A stretch of 52,944 nucleotides of DNA from an uncultured Rhodothermaceae bacterium (GCA_913056335.1 CAJXLX010000005.1:1-52944), one strand, 5' to 3'. Positions 17,313 to 25,344 are shown, counted from the first letter of the stretch. Numbers and translations: made by a program. The notes: generated by a model not told the origin, from the sequence alone.

Positions 17313-18428
17313 ATGGAGCCGTCCAACACCGAGCCAGATCAAGCCGAGCTACCCTCATCTGCCGATCCCAGACCGTCGTCAGAGCCGCCCGAGACGTCCC
17401 CTACTACGGACACGGGGCAACAAATCGCGCCTACAAGCACCGGGGCCGACACCGAAACCAATGATTTAGTGTCCGTTGTCCCCGATTCTCGCGACTCAGA
17501 GGGGGTTTCGTCGGAGGAGGCCCCGCTCGTACACACCTCCGTTAAGGAATCGACGGACCTGCTCTCGATGTATTTGACGCGCTACGAGCGTCCCGAGACC
17601 CAGCGCGCCTACAAAAACGACATCGTGCAGTTTTTTGGAACTGACGAAGTCGTGCTGCCCCTGGCACGCAAAGCTACGTTCATGCATGTGAATCGTCACA
17701 TCCGCGATCTCGAAGAGGACGATCGTGCGGCCTCCACCATTCAGCGTCGCGTGTCGGCCATCCGCGGATTCTTTGACTGGCTGGTCGCTCTGGAGCTGAT
17801 TCCGCGTAATCCGGCTGATGCCGCACTCATCCGCAAGACGCGCCGTGCGAATGCCTCCGATCGCTCCATTACGTTTCTGTCGCGCGCCCAGTCGAAGCGG
17901 CTGCTCCGGGCTACCCAGGAAGCGGGAGAAGCATCTCACAGAGATCATGCACTATTGTTAGTGTTACTCCACTGCGTATTGCGTCGCTCAGAAGCAGCTG
18001 CGATGGACGTTGAACATATTCGTCCGCTGGGCCACTACTGGGTTCTCGATCTTCCAGATACGAAAGGAGGCACCGATCAATACGTAAAAATACCAGCTCA
18101 TGTTGTAGACGTAATTGGCGACATGAAATCACAGTACGGAATTGAAGAAGGGGCGCTCTGGCGTTCGTTCAGCAATCGGAATCGAGGCGACCGGATTACG
18201 GGAGATGCGATCTATCGTATCGTACGGCGCACGGCTGAGCGCGCCGACTTGCCTGACATCGGAGCTCATGCTTTGCGCCACACCGGATGCACGCTTGCAC
18301 TGGAATCGGGGGCAACCATTGAGCAGGTGAAGACCCATGCGCGTCACAAGGACATTGATACCACGATGGCCTACATTCACCAGCGCGACAAACTGCGTGA
18401 CAGCGCCGCAGACCGCATCAATCTGTAG
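17313..18428 (+). CDS. tyrosine recombinase (XerC/D-like integrase) with disordered N-terminal extension
   Basis: This is a site-specific recombinase of the phage-integrase/Xer family. The catalytic set is complete when counted from the ATG at 17313: Arg224 (LRRSE), Lys251 (DTKGG), His319 and Arg322 (HALRH), His345 (ARHKD) and the nucleophile Tyr354 (MAYIH). The core-binding SAM-like domain lies at about residues 75-180 (YLTRYERPETQRAY, STIQRRVSAIRGFF). The first ~70 residues are Pro/Ser/Thr/acidic-rich and look disordered, unlike ordinary XerC/XerD. A TTG at 17298 would add five residues; ATG is preferred. A dif-like palindrome is 48 bp upstream. No excisionase, cargo gene or second att-like copy is visible nearby, so it may be a housekeeping Xer-type enzyme or a stranded mobile-element integrase. 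Confidence 0.85.
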   Translation: MEPSNTEPDQAELPSSADPRPSSEPPETSPTTDTGQQIAPTSTGADTETNDLVSVVPDSRDSEGVSSEEAPLVHTSVKESTDLLSMYLTRYERPETQRAYKNDIVQFFGTDEVVLPLARKATFMHVNRHIRDLEEDDRAASTIQRRVSAIRGFFDWLVALELIPRNPADAALIRKTRRANASDRSITFLSRAQSKRLLRATQEAGEASHRDHALLLVLLHCVLRRSEAAAMDVEHIRPLGHYWVLDLPDTKGGTDQYVKIPAHVVDVIGDMKSQYGIEEGALWRSFSNRNRGDRITGDAIYRIVRRTAERADLPDIGAHALRHTGCTLALESGATIEQVKTHARHKDIDTTMAYIHQRDKLRDSAADRINL

Positions 18429-18450
18429 AAGACAATAAGCATGGGCCTCT

Positions 18451-19335
18451 TTAATCGAACTGGACGAGCAGGTCAAACTGATTGGCCGTGTAGATGAGCG
18501 TGTTGTTGTGAAGCATGCGCATCCGAGTTGCCCACCACGAATCAAGATCCGGCTGCGATATCGTCGCTACCTGCTCGGCTTCGTCGTGCATAAATGCGAG
18601 AATAGATTGCAGTGCATATGCCTCATCTTGATAGTATGTCTTTTTTGAGGGCGAGATTACCCAGTCGCTTCCTCTCATGCTAATACGTGCGTTTCGCGCA
18701 TTTGCCCAGTGAGAAATTTCGTGTGCTGGATAGCTTCCCTTTTCTATATCTGTTTTTTGTCGAATTGAATTGTGGTATATTGAAGTTGCTTTATGTTCTG
18801 TACTTGCCGTGCGCGCACTGGGGTAGGGGGCCAGTTTCGTTCCCATAGCAAACGTAAGGGGTGCGTAGAGAATCCCGGCCTTGGAGAGGAGCGCCTCAAT
18901 GGTTGCAAGCGCGTCGTGCAGTGGCATCAGATCGAGGACCGAGCGGGCTACAATTGCATCGTACGTGGTGCCGTTCTCTGTCGCAACGTCGAGGAGCGGG
19001 GTCGGCTGTACCGTGACGGTGTGTGGGCCTGACACATACGATTCGGCTACCGACTCCGTGACGGTTCGGTTTTCCGGCTGTGGCTCCAGTGCCGTGTAAT
19101 GAGCAGTAATCTTGCGCGCCGCGATGTCGTTCAGGATGCGATTCATCTGGTCCCCGCGTCCAGCCCCGATTTCCAGCACCCGGAGTGGGGCATTCGTTTC
19201 ATCCGCACGCGCCACGAGGCCATCCAGGAACTGCTGGTAGAGCGCGTCAGACTGCGCACGTGCGCTAACAGACTGTAGGGCCTTCAGGTAGCGCGGGTAG
19301 TTGAAGGTGTGAGCGGTGCGGGGAAAGTTAGACAT
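18451..19335 (-). CDS. class I SAM-dependent methyltransferase of the pteridine-like operon
   Basis: A 294-residue methyltransferase and the last gene of a four-gene operon. Motif I, LRVLEIGAGRG, is at residues 51-61, preceded by a characteristic N-terminal FNYPRYLKAL. Later motifs are YTALEPQPEN, YDAIVARSVLDLMP and a LYAPLTFAMGT segment. The start is set at the ATG at 19335 (MSNFPRT), 4 bp after the PTPS-like gene. The open frame continues upstream through that gene in another frame and should not be counted. A reading as methylation of a small molecule made by the operon is inference from context; the substrate is unknown. It converges on the recombinase gene with only 22 bp between stops and no hairpin terminator visible. 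Confidence 0.82.
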   Translation of the reverse strand: MSNFPRTAHTFNYPRYLKALQSVSARAQSDALYQQFLDGLVARADETNAPLRVLEIGAGRGDQMNRILNDIAARKITAHYTALEPQPENRTVTESVAESYVSGPHTVTVQPTPLLDVATENGTTYDAIVARSVLDLMPLHDALATIEALLSKAGILYAPLTFAMGTKLAPYPSARTASTEHKATSIYHNSIRQKTDIEKGSYPAHEISHWANARNARISMRGSDWVISPSKKTYYQDEAYALQSILAFMHDEAEQVATISQPDLDSWWATRMRMLHNNTLIYTANQFDLLVQFD

Positions 19336-19339
19336 GCGG

Positions 19340-19738
19340 CTACGCTTCGTCGGTGAGTGGAGTCGTATATTGGGCCGCGGCCTCATCATCTTCCCAGATG
19401 CACACATGCATGCGGTGGCAGCGGTGTTGCGTCTCCTCATCCAGCGATTTACGGATATGCTCCGCGGCAATACGGGCAAAATGCTCCACGCTCGGATTGA
19501 GTCCCTCGAACGCAGGTAAGTCATTTAGCGTCTGGTCGGATACGTGGTCTTTCAACGAGGCAAGCGCAGACTTTACGTCTGTAATATCGCATACGTATCC
19601 CCATTTATTTAGCGATTTAGACTCCAGAACCACCTCGACGGCAAAGTGGTGCGAGTGCCATTCGTTTTCCGGTCCGCAGTTGGGAACCGTGAGGTAATGC
19701 TGAGCAATAAGATGGTCTTTTACAGTAAGCGTATACAT
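19340..19738 (-). CDS. 6-pyruvoyltetrahydropterin synthase / QueD family protein, variant active site
   Basis: A 132-residue T-fold protein. The zinc ligands are intact: His14 (QHYL), His28 and His30 (WHSHHF). A cysteine at position 21 sits before the HxH pair as in QueD, though with a longer spacer. Glu116 (CIWED) is in the place of the pterin-anchoring glutamate, and NPSVEH matches the NPTSE segment. However, the Asp-His pair that precedes LND in QueD/PTPS is Ser67-Asp68-Gln69 here, so the catalytic histidine is missing. That points to a distinct subfamily acting on a related pterin-like substrate. It sits 16 bp after the dehydrogenase gene and 4 bp before the methyltransferase gene. Confidence 0.85.
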   Translation of the reverse strand: MYTLTVKDHLIAQHYLTVPNCGPENEWHSHHFAVEVVLESKSLNKWGYVCDITDVKSALASLKDHVSDQTLNDLPAFEGLNPSVEHFARIAAEHIRKSLDEETQHRCHRMHVCIWEDDEAAAQYTTPLTDEA

Positions 19739-19754
19739 CGCAATGAATGATTGA

Positions 19755-20756
19755 TTACTGGCTCATGACAAAAATCGTTGGTGCAGGCAAGGCTCCCGAA
19801 CGCAGGGTTGCATAGACAGCCGGTGCTTCGCGGAAATCAACAAATTGCGTGTGGGGCTGGGCCGGCGAAAGATCGGCGGCCAGCGTCATCGCTGTGCGGA
19901 GCTGGCGGTCTTTACTCCAGCGCGTCTTACGCTGGGCGGGAAGCGTTGAGACCGGGGTAGCCGCTACCGTGAGCCGCTTCCGATGAAAGGCCGCTCCCAA
20001 GTCGAGTTCAACGGACTTCGTGCCGTACCACGATCCCGTTACGACGCGCGTTTCCTGCCCTGCAACGTCAAGTGCGCGCTGGAGCATAGCAGGCTGGCCG
20101 CTGCACTCGATTACGACATCGGGGCCGTCACTCCACGGGGAGGGGAGCGCACCACGCGTCAATGCATCTGGTGGATAGCGGTGCGCATCCGGGAGCAGAG
20201 CGGCGATGCGATCAAGCACATGAGGCTGGTCGACCACCGCAAGATCGAGCGCCGGAATGTCGTGCAAAAGACGCGCCACCAGCATGCCAACGGTCCCTGC
20301 TCCGATGAGCACCACCCGCGACCCCGGACCAACCTGCGCATCCCACACGATATTCAGTGCAGTTTCCACGTTCGGGATGAATGTAGCATCCGGTGTGGAA
20401 AGAGCATCGGGGAGCGTGTAGACAGCGGTTTCAGGCACAACATGATGCGTTGCGTGCGGCAGAAAGCCAAACACACGGGTACCCGGATGCAACGTTGCAT
20501 CCGGCCCCGCACTGATCACACAACCCACGGTGCAATAGCCGTAGGGGCGGGGATACGAAAAGCCAGTGCCGTCAGCAGTGGTATCTTGCAAACTTGGGTC
20601 GACCTGCCCATTGAGCACGAGGCGCTCGGTCCCTGCACTGATCAGGGTACACTGCGTCTGGATGCCAACCGCATTGCCTGTAGGAGCAGATACCGGCTCG
20701 GCGGTGAGTTGGGTAGTACCATCACCATTGAAGAGGAGGAGCAAGCGACTACGCAT
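19755..20756 (-). CDS. zinc-type alcohol dehydrogenase-like oxidoreductase (MDR family)
   Basis: A 333-residue medium-chain dehydrogenase/reductase. The GroES-like N-terminal half contains LISAGTERLVLNG. The coenzyme-binding Rossmann half begins VVLIGAGTVGMLVARLL and ends its second strand at AVVDQ. The usual catalytic-zinc cysteine position appears replaced (ISAGTE), and there is no four-cysteine structural zinc loop. This resembles the zinc-independent subgroup. The start ATG at 20756 overlaps the last codons of the GTP cyclohydrolase fusion gene by 8 bp, so translation is probably coupled. It likely oxidises or reduces an intermediate made by its neighbours; substrate unknown. Confidence 0.85.
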   Translation of the reverse strand: MRSRLLLLFNGDGTTQLTAEPVSAPTGNAVGIQTQCTLISAGTERLVLNGQVDPSLQDTTADGTGFSYPRPYGYCTVGCVISAGPDATLHPGTRVFGFLPHATHHVVPETAVYTLPDALSTPDATFIPNVETALNIVWDAQVGPGSRVVLIGAGTVGMLVARLLHDIPALDLAVVDQPHVLDRIAALLPDAHRYPPDALTRGALPSPWSDGPDVVIECSGQPAMLQRALDVAGQETRVVTGSWYGTKSVELDLGAAFHRKRLTVAATPVSTLPAQRKTRWSKDRQLRTAMTLAADLSPAQPHTQFVDFREAPAVYATLRSGALPAPTIFVMSQ

Positions 20757-22110
20757 TGGGCCAGGTGGGATCTGCAAACAGCACAATGTCTTCGCCAGCC
20801 CACTGGTACATCACATTGGTGAACTGCATAGCGTGCAGGGGCTGCACATTGGGATCGTCGGCGGTGCCACAGCCCTCCAGCGGGTTGAGTCCCGCCAGGT
20901 ACATGGGCGCAAGCGTAACCACGAGCTTCTGCACCTGCTGCTGCATAATCATGTGGCGGATGACGCACGCCCCGCCCTCAACCATAATTGAGTTGATGCC
21001 CTGTGCATACGCATCGTGGCGCACAGCTGGAATAGAGACGCCGCCCGGCCCCTCAGGAACCTGCCGCACGGTAGCCCCTGCCGCTTCGAGCGCTGCAATC
21101 TGCTCTTCGTCCGTCGAAGATGTATAAATAAGTGGCGACGTATTTTTATTGTCAAATATGGATGCATCGAGAGGGCATCGAAGCGCCGTATCCAGCACAA
21201 TAGGACGTGGGTTTGTGCCGTCTACATGCCGAACGGTTAGGCGAGGGTCATCAGAAATGACGGTTCCAATTCCAACAAGAATACCGTCATGAATGGCACG
21301 CAGCTCATGCGTAAGCTTCATGGAGGAGGTATCGCTGATGCGTGTGGGCGAGCACGACGTATCGGCGATGGAGCCGTCGAGACTCTGCGCGTAGCTGAGC
21401 GTAACGAACGCCTGCGACTGGGCATCGGCATAGTGTTGGGCACGCTGCGCCAGGCTCTGAAGGTCGGCACTGTGCGGATTCGCATAGCCGTCGCCGCCGG
21501 TTGGGGCGGTGTCGATGCGCAGCATATGGCGCATCCGCTCGACTTTGGTTTCGAGATACGAAGAGTTGTGCCGGTTCAGATGCGGCTCGATAGGAACGCG
21601 CTCCGAAACGGTCACGCCGTACTCGCGCAGGCTTTCGATTTTGGCGGGATTGTTCGTGATAAGGCGCGCCGATCGAATTCCAAGATCTTGAATTATGAGC
21701 GCCCCCACGGTATAGTCGCGCTCGTCGGGTTCGTGCCCGAGCATGAGATTGGCTTCGACCGTGTCGTAGCCTTCATCCTGCAGGTTGTAGGCTTTGAGTT
21801 TATCGTGCAGCCCAATGCCGCGGCCCTCCTGGCGAAGATAGAGAATGACGCCCTGCCCCGCCTCGGCGATCATGCGCATGGAGGTGTTGAGTTGCTCGCC
21901 GCAGTCGCAGCGTAGCGACCCGAGCACATCGCCCGTAAAGCACTCCGAGTGGATGCGCACAAGCACATCCTCGGCCTCTTCCACCTCGCCATAGACCACA
22001 GCCAGATGATCTTCGTCATCGATATCGTTTTCGTACAGCATCAGCGAAAACGTGCCGTCCACAGTAGGAATGCGGGCGGTCGTTAAGCGCGTGACCGAGG
22101 CAGTGTTCAT
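20749..22110 (-). CDS. GTP cyclohydrolase II fused to a RibD-type reductase domain
   Basis: A 453-residue fusion. Residues about 1-215 are GTP cyclohydrolase II (RibA): RIHSECFTGD and LRCDCG hold the zinc cysteines Cys57, Cys68 and Cys70. LRQEGRGIGL, YDTVEANLMLGH and ERDY are the GTP-binding and catalytic sections, so activity is expected. Residues about 232-453 are the RibD C-terminal/DHFR-like reductase (LSYAQSLDGSIA, TVISDDPRLTVR, SIMVEGGA). The RibD deaminase domain is absent. The natural partner of RibA in riboflavin synthesis is RibB, and none is here. It is the first gene of a tight operon with dehydrogenase, PTPS-like and methyltransferase genes. Start ATG 22110 is placed by family alignment. 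Confidence 0.9.
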   Translation of the reverse strand: MNTASVTRLTTARIPTVDGTFSLMLYENDIDDEDHLAVVYGEVEEAEDVLVRIHSECFTGDVLGSLRCDCGEQLNTSMRMIAEAGQGVILYLRQEGRGIGLHDKLKAYNLQDEGYDTVEANLMLGHEPDERDYTVGALIIQDLGIRSARLITNNPAKIESLREYGVTVSERVPIEPHLNRHNSSYLETKVERMRHMLRIDTAPTGGDGYANPHSADLQSLAQRAQHYADAQSQAFVTLSYAQSLDGSIADTSCSPTRISDTSSMKLTHELRAIHDGILVGIGTVISDDPRLTVRHVDGTNPRPIVLDTALRCPLDASIFDNKNTSPLIYTSSTDEEQIAALEAAGATVRQVPEGPGGVSIPAVRHDAYAQGINSIMVEGGACVIRHMIMQQQVQKLVVTLAPMYLAGLNPLEGCGTADDPNVQPLHAMQFTNVMYQWAGEDIVLFADPTWPNA

Positions 22111-22225
22111 ACAGCAGAAAAATCGTCGTGGAAGATGCAATGTGAGGACGTACCGGGTAGGCCGCGTTTGAACCAAAGCCTAACGGTAGGACTATGACTA
22201 CACTACGGCATAGCAACCCGCCTGT

Positions 22226-22260
22226 GCCCCGGTATGTTACGTATCCACACGAACCGGGGC
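22226..22260. promoter_or_regulatory. inverted repeat in the divergent region before the GTP cyclohydrolase operon
   Basis: GCCCCGGT (22226-22233) and ACCGGGGC (22253-22260) form a perfect 8-bp inverted repeat with a 19-bp spacer. It lies 116 bp upstream of the operon start and about 70 bp upstream of the divergent ThiD-like gene. It could be an operator or a leader hairpin. I checked for FMN-riboswitch core sequences here and saw none. Confidence 0.3.
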
Positions 22261-22328
22261 CAACTATGTTGTAACACACTGGGCCTGTTACTGCCGCTCT
22301 TGATTTTTTCATTACGTGTGTTCTGCCT

Positions 22329-23216
22329 GTGGATTCTGATTTTGGTTCGACCGCTCCGTTTGCTCCGCTCCTGTTTAACGCGTTGTACACGGGTCTGGCA
22401 CGGGGGCTCAACGCCGACATCCGCGCTACCCAGGCTGTGGGCGGCACTCCCCTCTCTCTATGCACCAGCCATATTGTAGCCAGTCACGGCGTGGTGACCG
22501 ACGTGCTCAACGTGCCGTCGGATACCGTGCATGCACAGATCGAACACGTGCTTTCGTCGGATACCCCCGATCACATCGTTCCCAATGCGGCCAAGATTGG
22601 CATTGTGGGGGCCACGCCATCGGTGCGCGCCGTGGCCCATCTGCTGGATCATGAGGCGTTTACCGGCCCCTCGATCTTGGACGTGACGCTAAGCGGTCCC
22701 AGCGGCGAAGACATTGCGGAGCCGTCAACCACGGAATCGCTCGTCAACATCATGAATCGCGTGTCGCTGGTCAGCGTGCGGCGGCGGGATGCGGAGCTGG
22801 TTGCCGGGATGGAGATTCCGACGCTCGACGACGCCCAGGTTGCGGTGCAGCGCATCAGTCAGCAGGGGGCGTCGGCGGTGCTCCTGCGCTGTGGACGCCT
22901 GCCCACGCACTTCTTTGAGCGGGAAGGCGAGCCGCCCAACTTCGCCCTTGACCTCCTCTGGCATGAGGGCGAGATGGCGCTCTTCGAGGCCCCGTTTGTA
23001 GAAACCAATGCATCGATTAGCGGGCGCTCAAGCGCGTACCTGGTCGACGTGCTTTACCGCCTACACCAGGGCGCAGCGCTGACCGATGCGATCCAGGCTT
23101 CCAAGCGACGTCTGGCCGACACCCTGCACCAGATTCGCAGTATAGACGCTGCCCAGGCCTCCCCCCGTTTCTTTGCGGCGTTTGAATCGCAGGAAGGTGC
23201 GCCCGTGCATGAGTAG
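22329..23216 (+). CDS. ThiD-like (hydroxymethylpyrimidine kinase fold) protein lacking the GTGC anion hole
   Basis: About 295 residues with the ribokinase-like fold of ThiD. The shared sections are ADIRATQAVGGTPLSLC, AAKIGIVG, the strand ending ILDVTLSG, TLDDAQVAVQRISQQGASAVLLRCG and a C-terminal LTDAIQASKRRLADTL. The conserved HGTGC segment that supplies the anion hole and catalytic residue is replaced by SISGRSS at about residues 228-236. The N-terminal GSDSSGG loop is also degenerate (VDSDFGS). Ordinary kinase activity is therefore doubtful. The GTG at 22329 is the first usual start codon. The frame is open back to 22275 and upstream codons complete the first strand, so the true start may be a rare codon. 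Divergent from the GTP cyclohydrolase operon. Confidence 0.65.
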   Translation: MDSDFGSTAPFAPLLFNALYTGLARGLNADIRATQAVGGTPLSLCTSHIVASHGVVTDVLNVPSDTVHAQIEHVLSSDTPDHIVPNAAKIGIVGATPSVRAVAHLLDHEAFTGPSILDVTLSGPSGEDIAEPSTTESLVNIMNRVSLVSVRRRDAELVAGMEIPTLDDAQVAVQRISQQGASAVLLRCGRLPTHFFEREGEPPNFALDLLWHEGEMALFEAPFVETNASISGRSSAYLVDVLYRLHQGAALTDAIQASKRRLADTLHQIRSIDAAQASPRFFAAFESQEGAPVHE

Positions 23217-23344
23217 GCAGCATCCTCTATACGAAACGATAAAAAGTCGTTGCAAGGCGAAACACAGCCTGTTATATGTGACGCCCATCCCGTATTGTGT
23301 ACGCGTACGGTCCACCCGTTCCTTTGGCGATGTTTTAACAAGCT

Positions 23345-24382
23345 ATGACTCCCTCTTCGGATTCCGAGAAAACGACCATCTACGACGTAGCCGACAAGGC
23401 CGGCGTGGCGATATCAACCGTATCGCGTGTGCTGAACAACTCGCGCGATGTCTCGGATGCCACGCGCGAGCGCGTGCTGCGCGCAATCAAAGAACTGCAA
23501 TTCCGTCCCAACCGCACGGCCAAATCGCTGGCCCAGCGGGCTACGCGTACGATTGCGGTGGCTGTGCCTACGTTTACCACGCCCTTCCACAACGAGCTGC
23601 TGAAGGGCGTACGCAGCCGCCTGGATATTGGCGAGGTCGACCTGCTGCTCTGCGATCTGGCGTGGTCCGATCCCAAAGCGACGCTCCGAAACTTCCTGGC
23701 CCGTGGCGCAATGGACGCGCTGCTGCTCACCGGCCTCCGCTACGACGCCGAGATGGCGAATGAGCTCCGCGCGCTGGGCGCGCCGGTCGTCATGATTGGT
23801 AGCAAGTGGGACGACATGGACTCGTACTACTGGGACGACGAGATCGGCGTTGAGCTTGCTATTCGGCACCTGATTGAGCAGGGCCATCGCGAGATTGGCA
23901 TGATCACGACCCCGCACGATACGCACGTCCGCAATGCGCGCGTACAGGGCTACCGAACGGTGCTCGAAGAGGAAAACATTCCATTCAACGAGTCGCTTGT
24001 GGCCTGGGGCGAAACCGAGAAGCACGACGGCTTCAGCGAGGAGTCGGGCTACGAGGCCATGCAGAAGCTGCTGAAGGAGCATCCGCAGATCACCGCGGTG
24101 TTTGCCAGCAGCGATGTGCAGGCTGTGGGCGCGTGGCAAGCCATTCGTCAGGCCGGCAAGACAGTGCCCGACGACTATGCCCTTGTCGGCTACGACGACA
24201 TCAAAATCAGCCGCTTCATTGGGCTCTCCAGCGTGGCCCAGAACATGCACGAGGTCGGCGAGCGCGCCGCCGAGACCCTGCTCCGCCGCCTCAACCGCGA
24301 GGACTTCCCCACGGTAAGCCAGCGTGTGCAGCACGAACTCCACGTTCGCAAATCCAGTGACTACATCCGCCCCCGCTCCTGA
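23345..24382 (+). CDS. LacI-family transcriptional regulator
   Basis: A 345-residue LacI/GalR-type regulator. Residues 11-35 form the helix-turn-helix and hinge start (TIYDVADKAGVAISTVSRVL), followed by the family segment RPNRTAKSLA. The periplasmic-binding-protein-like effector domain then runs to about residue 335 (AVAVPTFTTPFHNELLKGV, GYEAMQKLL, VFASSDVQAVGA, ALVGYDDIKISRF). The stop overlaps the purC ATG by one base, so both genes share a transcript. A GTACGCGTAC palindrome at 23299-23308, 37 bp before the start, could be its own operator. The effector cannot be inferred; the purC link suggests a purine, but LacI regulators mostly sense sugars. Confidence 0.9.
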   Translation: MTPSSDSEKTTIYDVADKAGVAISTVSRVLNNSRDVSDATRERVLRAIKELQFRPNRTAKSLAQRATRTIAVAVPTFTTPFHNELLKGVRSRLDIGEVDLLLCDLAWSDPKATLRNFLARGAMDALLLTGLRYDAEMANELRALGAPVVMIGSKWDDMDSYYWDDEIGVELAIRHLIEQGHREIGMITTPHDTHVRNARVQGYRTVLEEENIPFNESLVAWGETEKHDGFSEESGYEAMQKLLKEHPQITAVFASSDVQAVGAWQAIRQAGKTVPDDYALVGYDDIKISRFIGLSSVAQNMHEVGERAAETLLRRLNREDFPTVSQRVQHELHVRKSSDYIRPRS

Positions 24383-25344
24383 TGGACGCTTCAACACTTA
24401 CCCAGCAACTTCCGCACTGCATCACCGAAACGCACCTGCCGGGGTGGGGCACGCGCTACGAAGGCAAGGTGCGCGACACCTACCGCGATGGCAATACCCT
24501 CGTGCTTGTCACGACCGACCGCATTTCATCGTTTGACCATGTATTACCGCAAGCGATTCCGTTTAAGGGGCAGGTACTAAACCAGTTGGCTGCCTTTTTT
24601 TTCGAGGAGACAGCCCAGGTCTTCCCGAACCACGTACAGGCGGTGCCCGACCCTAACATTACGATAGGCACGGCCTGCACCCCGATTCCCATTGAATTTG
24701 TGGTGCGGGGCTATCTGGCCGGACATGCGGCGCGCATCTACCAGAACGGGGCCCGCACGCTGTGTGGACAGGTGCTGCCCGACGGACTCCGCGAGGGCGA
24801 GCAGTTGCCTCAGCCCATTGTAACGCCGGCAACCAAGGCGGAAACTGGGCACGACGAAGACATCACGCCCGAGGACGCGGTGGCGCGGGGGCTGGTGGAT
24901 GCGGAGACGTACGCGGCGCTCGAACAAGCCGCCCTCAACCTGTTTGCGCGGGGCACCGAGATTGCCGCACGCCGCGATCTGATTCTCGTAGATACAAAAT
25001 ACGAGTTTGGCCGCGACGCCGAGGGGCAGCTTCGCCTCATCGACGAGGTGCACACGCCCGATAGCTCCCGGTACTACGAAGCCAACGGCTACGAAGCTCG
25101 GCTGGCGGAAGGCGCCCCCCAGGAGCAGCTCTCGAAGGAGTTCGTGCGCGAGTGGCTCATGGATCAGGGCTTTCGCGGGCGCGAGGGCGATACAATGCCT
25201 GACTTGCCCGATGCCTTCCGGATTGAGATTGCCCAGCGCTACATCGATCTGTACGAACGCTTAACCGGGCAGCCATTTGAGGCCGAGGTTACGCCCACCC
25301 CCGAGGCGCGCATGCAATCCAACCTGCAGACGGCCCGCGCATAA
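24382..25344 (+). CDS. purC: phosphoribosylaminoimidazole-succinocarboxamide synthase (SAICAR synthase)
   Basis: PurC joins aspartate to CAIR in de novo purine synthesis using ATP. Signature sections are GKVRDTY near residue 28, SSFDHVLPQAIPFKGQVLNQ, VVRGYLAGHAAR, TPATKAE, LVDTKYEFG and LIDEVHTPDSSRY. These are the substrate- and ATP-binding motifs of the longer SAICAR synthase class. Length of 320 residues fits that class. The ATG shares one base with the TGA of the LacI-family gene. A strong bidirectional terminator begins 32 bp after the stop. Confidence 0.96.
   Translation: MDASTLTQQLPHCITETHLPGWGTRYEGKVRDTYRDGNTLVLVTTDRISSFDHVLPQAIPFKGQVLNQLAAFFFEETAQVFPNHVQAVPDPNITIGTACTPIPIEFVVRGYLAGHAARIYQNGARTLCGQVLPDGLREGEQLPQPIVTPATKAETGHDEDITPEDAVARGLVDAETYAALEQAALNLFARGTEIAARRDLILVDTKYEFGRDAEGQLRLIDEVHTPDSSRYYEANGYEARLAEGAPQEQLSKEFVREWLMDQGFRGREGDTMPDLPDAFRIEIAQRYIDLYERLTGQPFEAEVTPTPEARMQSNLQTARA

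Noticed and set aside
17011-18450. A complete integrative element around the tyrosine recombinase
   Set aside because: No second att-like copy, excisionase, cargo or tRNA target is seen within the flanks, so only a gene plus a candidate site is claimed.
22111-22275. A possible FMN or other riboswitch before the RibA fusion gene
   Set aside because: No FMN core (AGGGTGCGG...GGGGCA) or other known riboswitch signature is visible; only one 8-bp inverted repeat.
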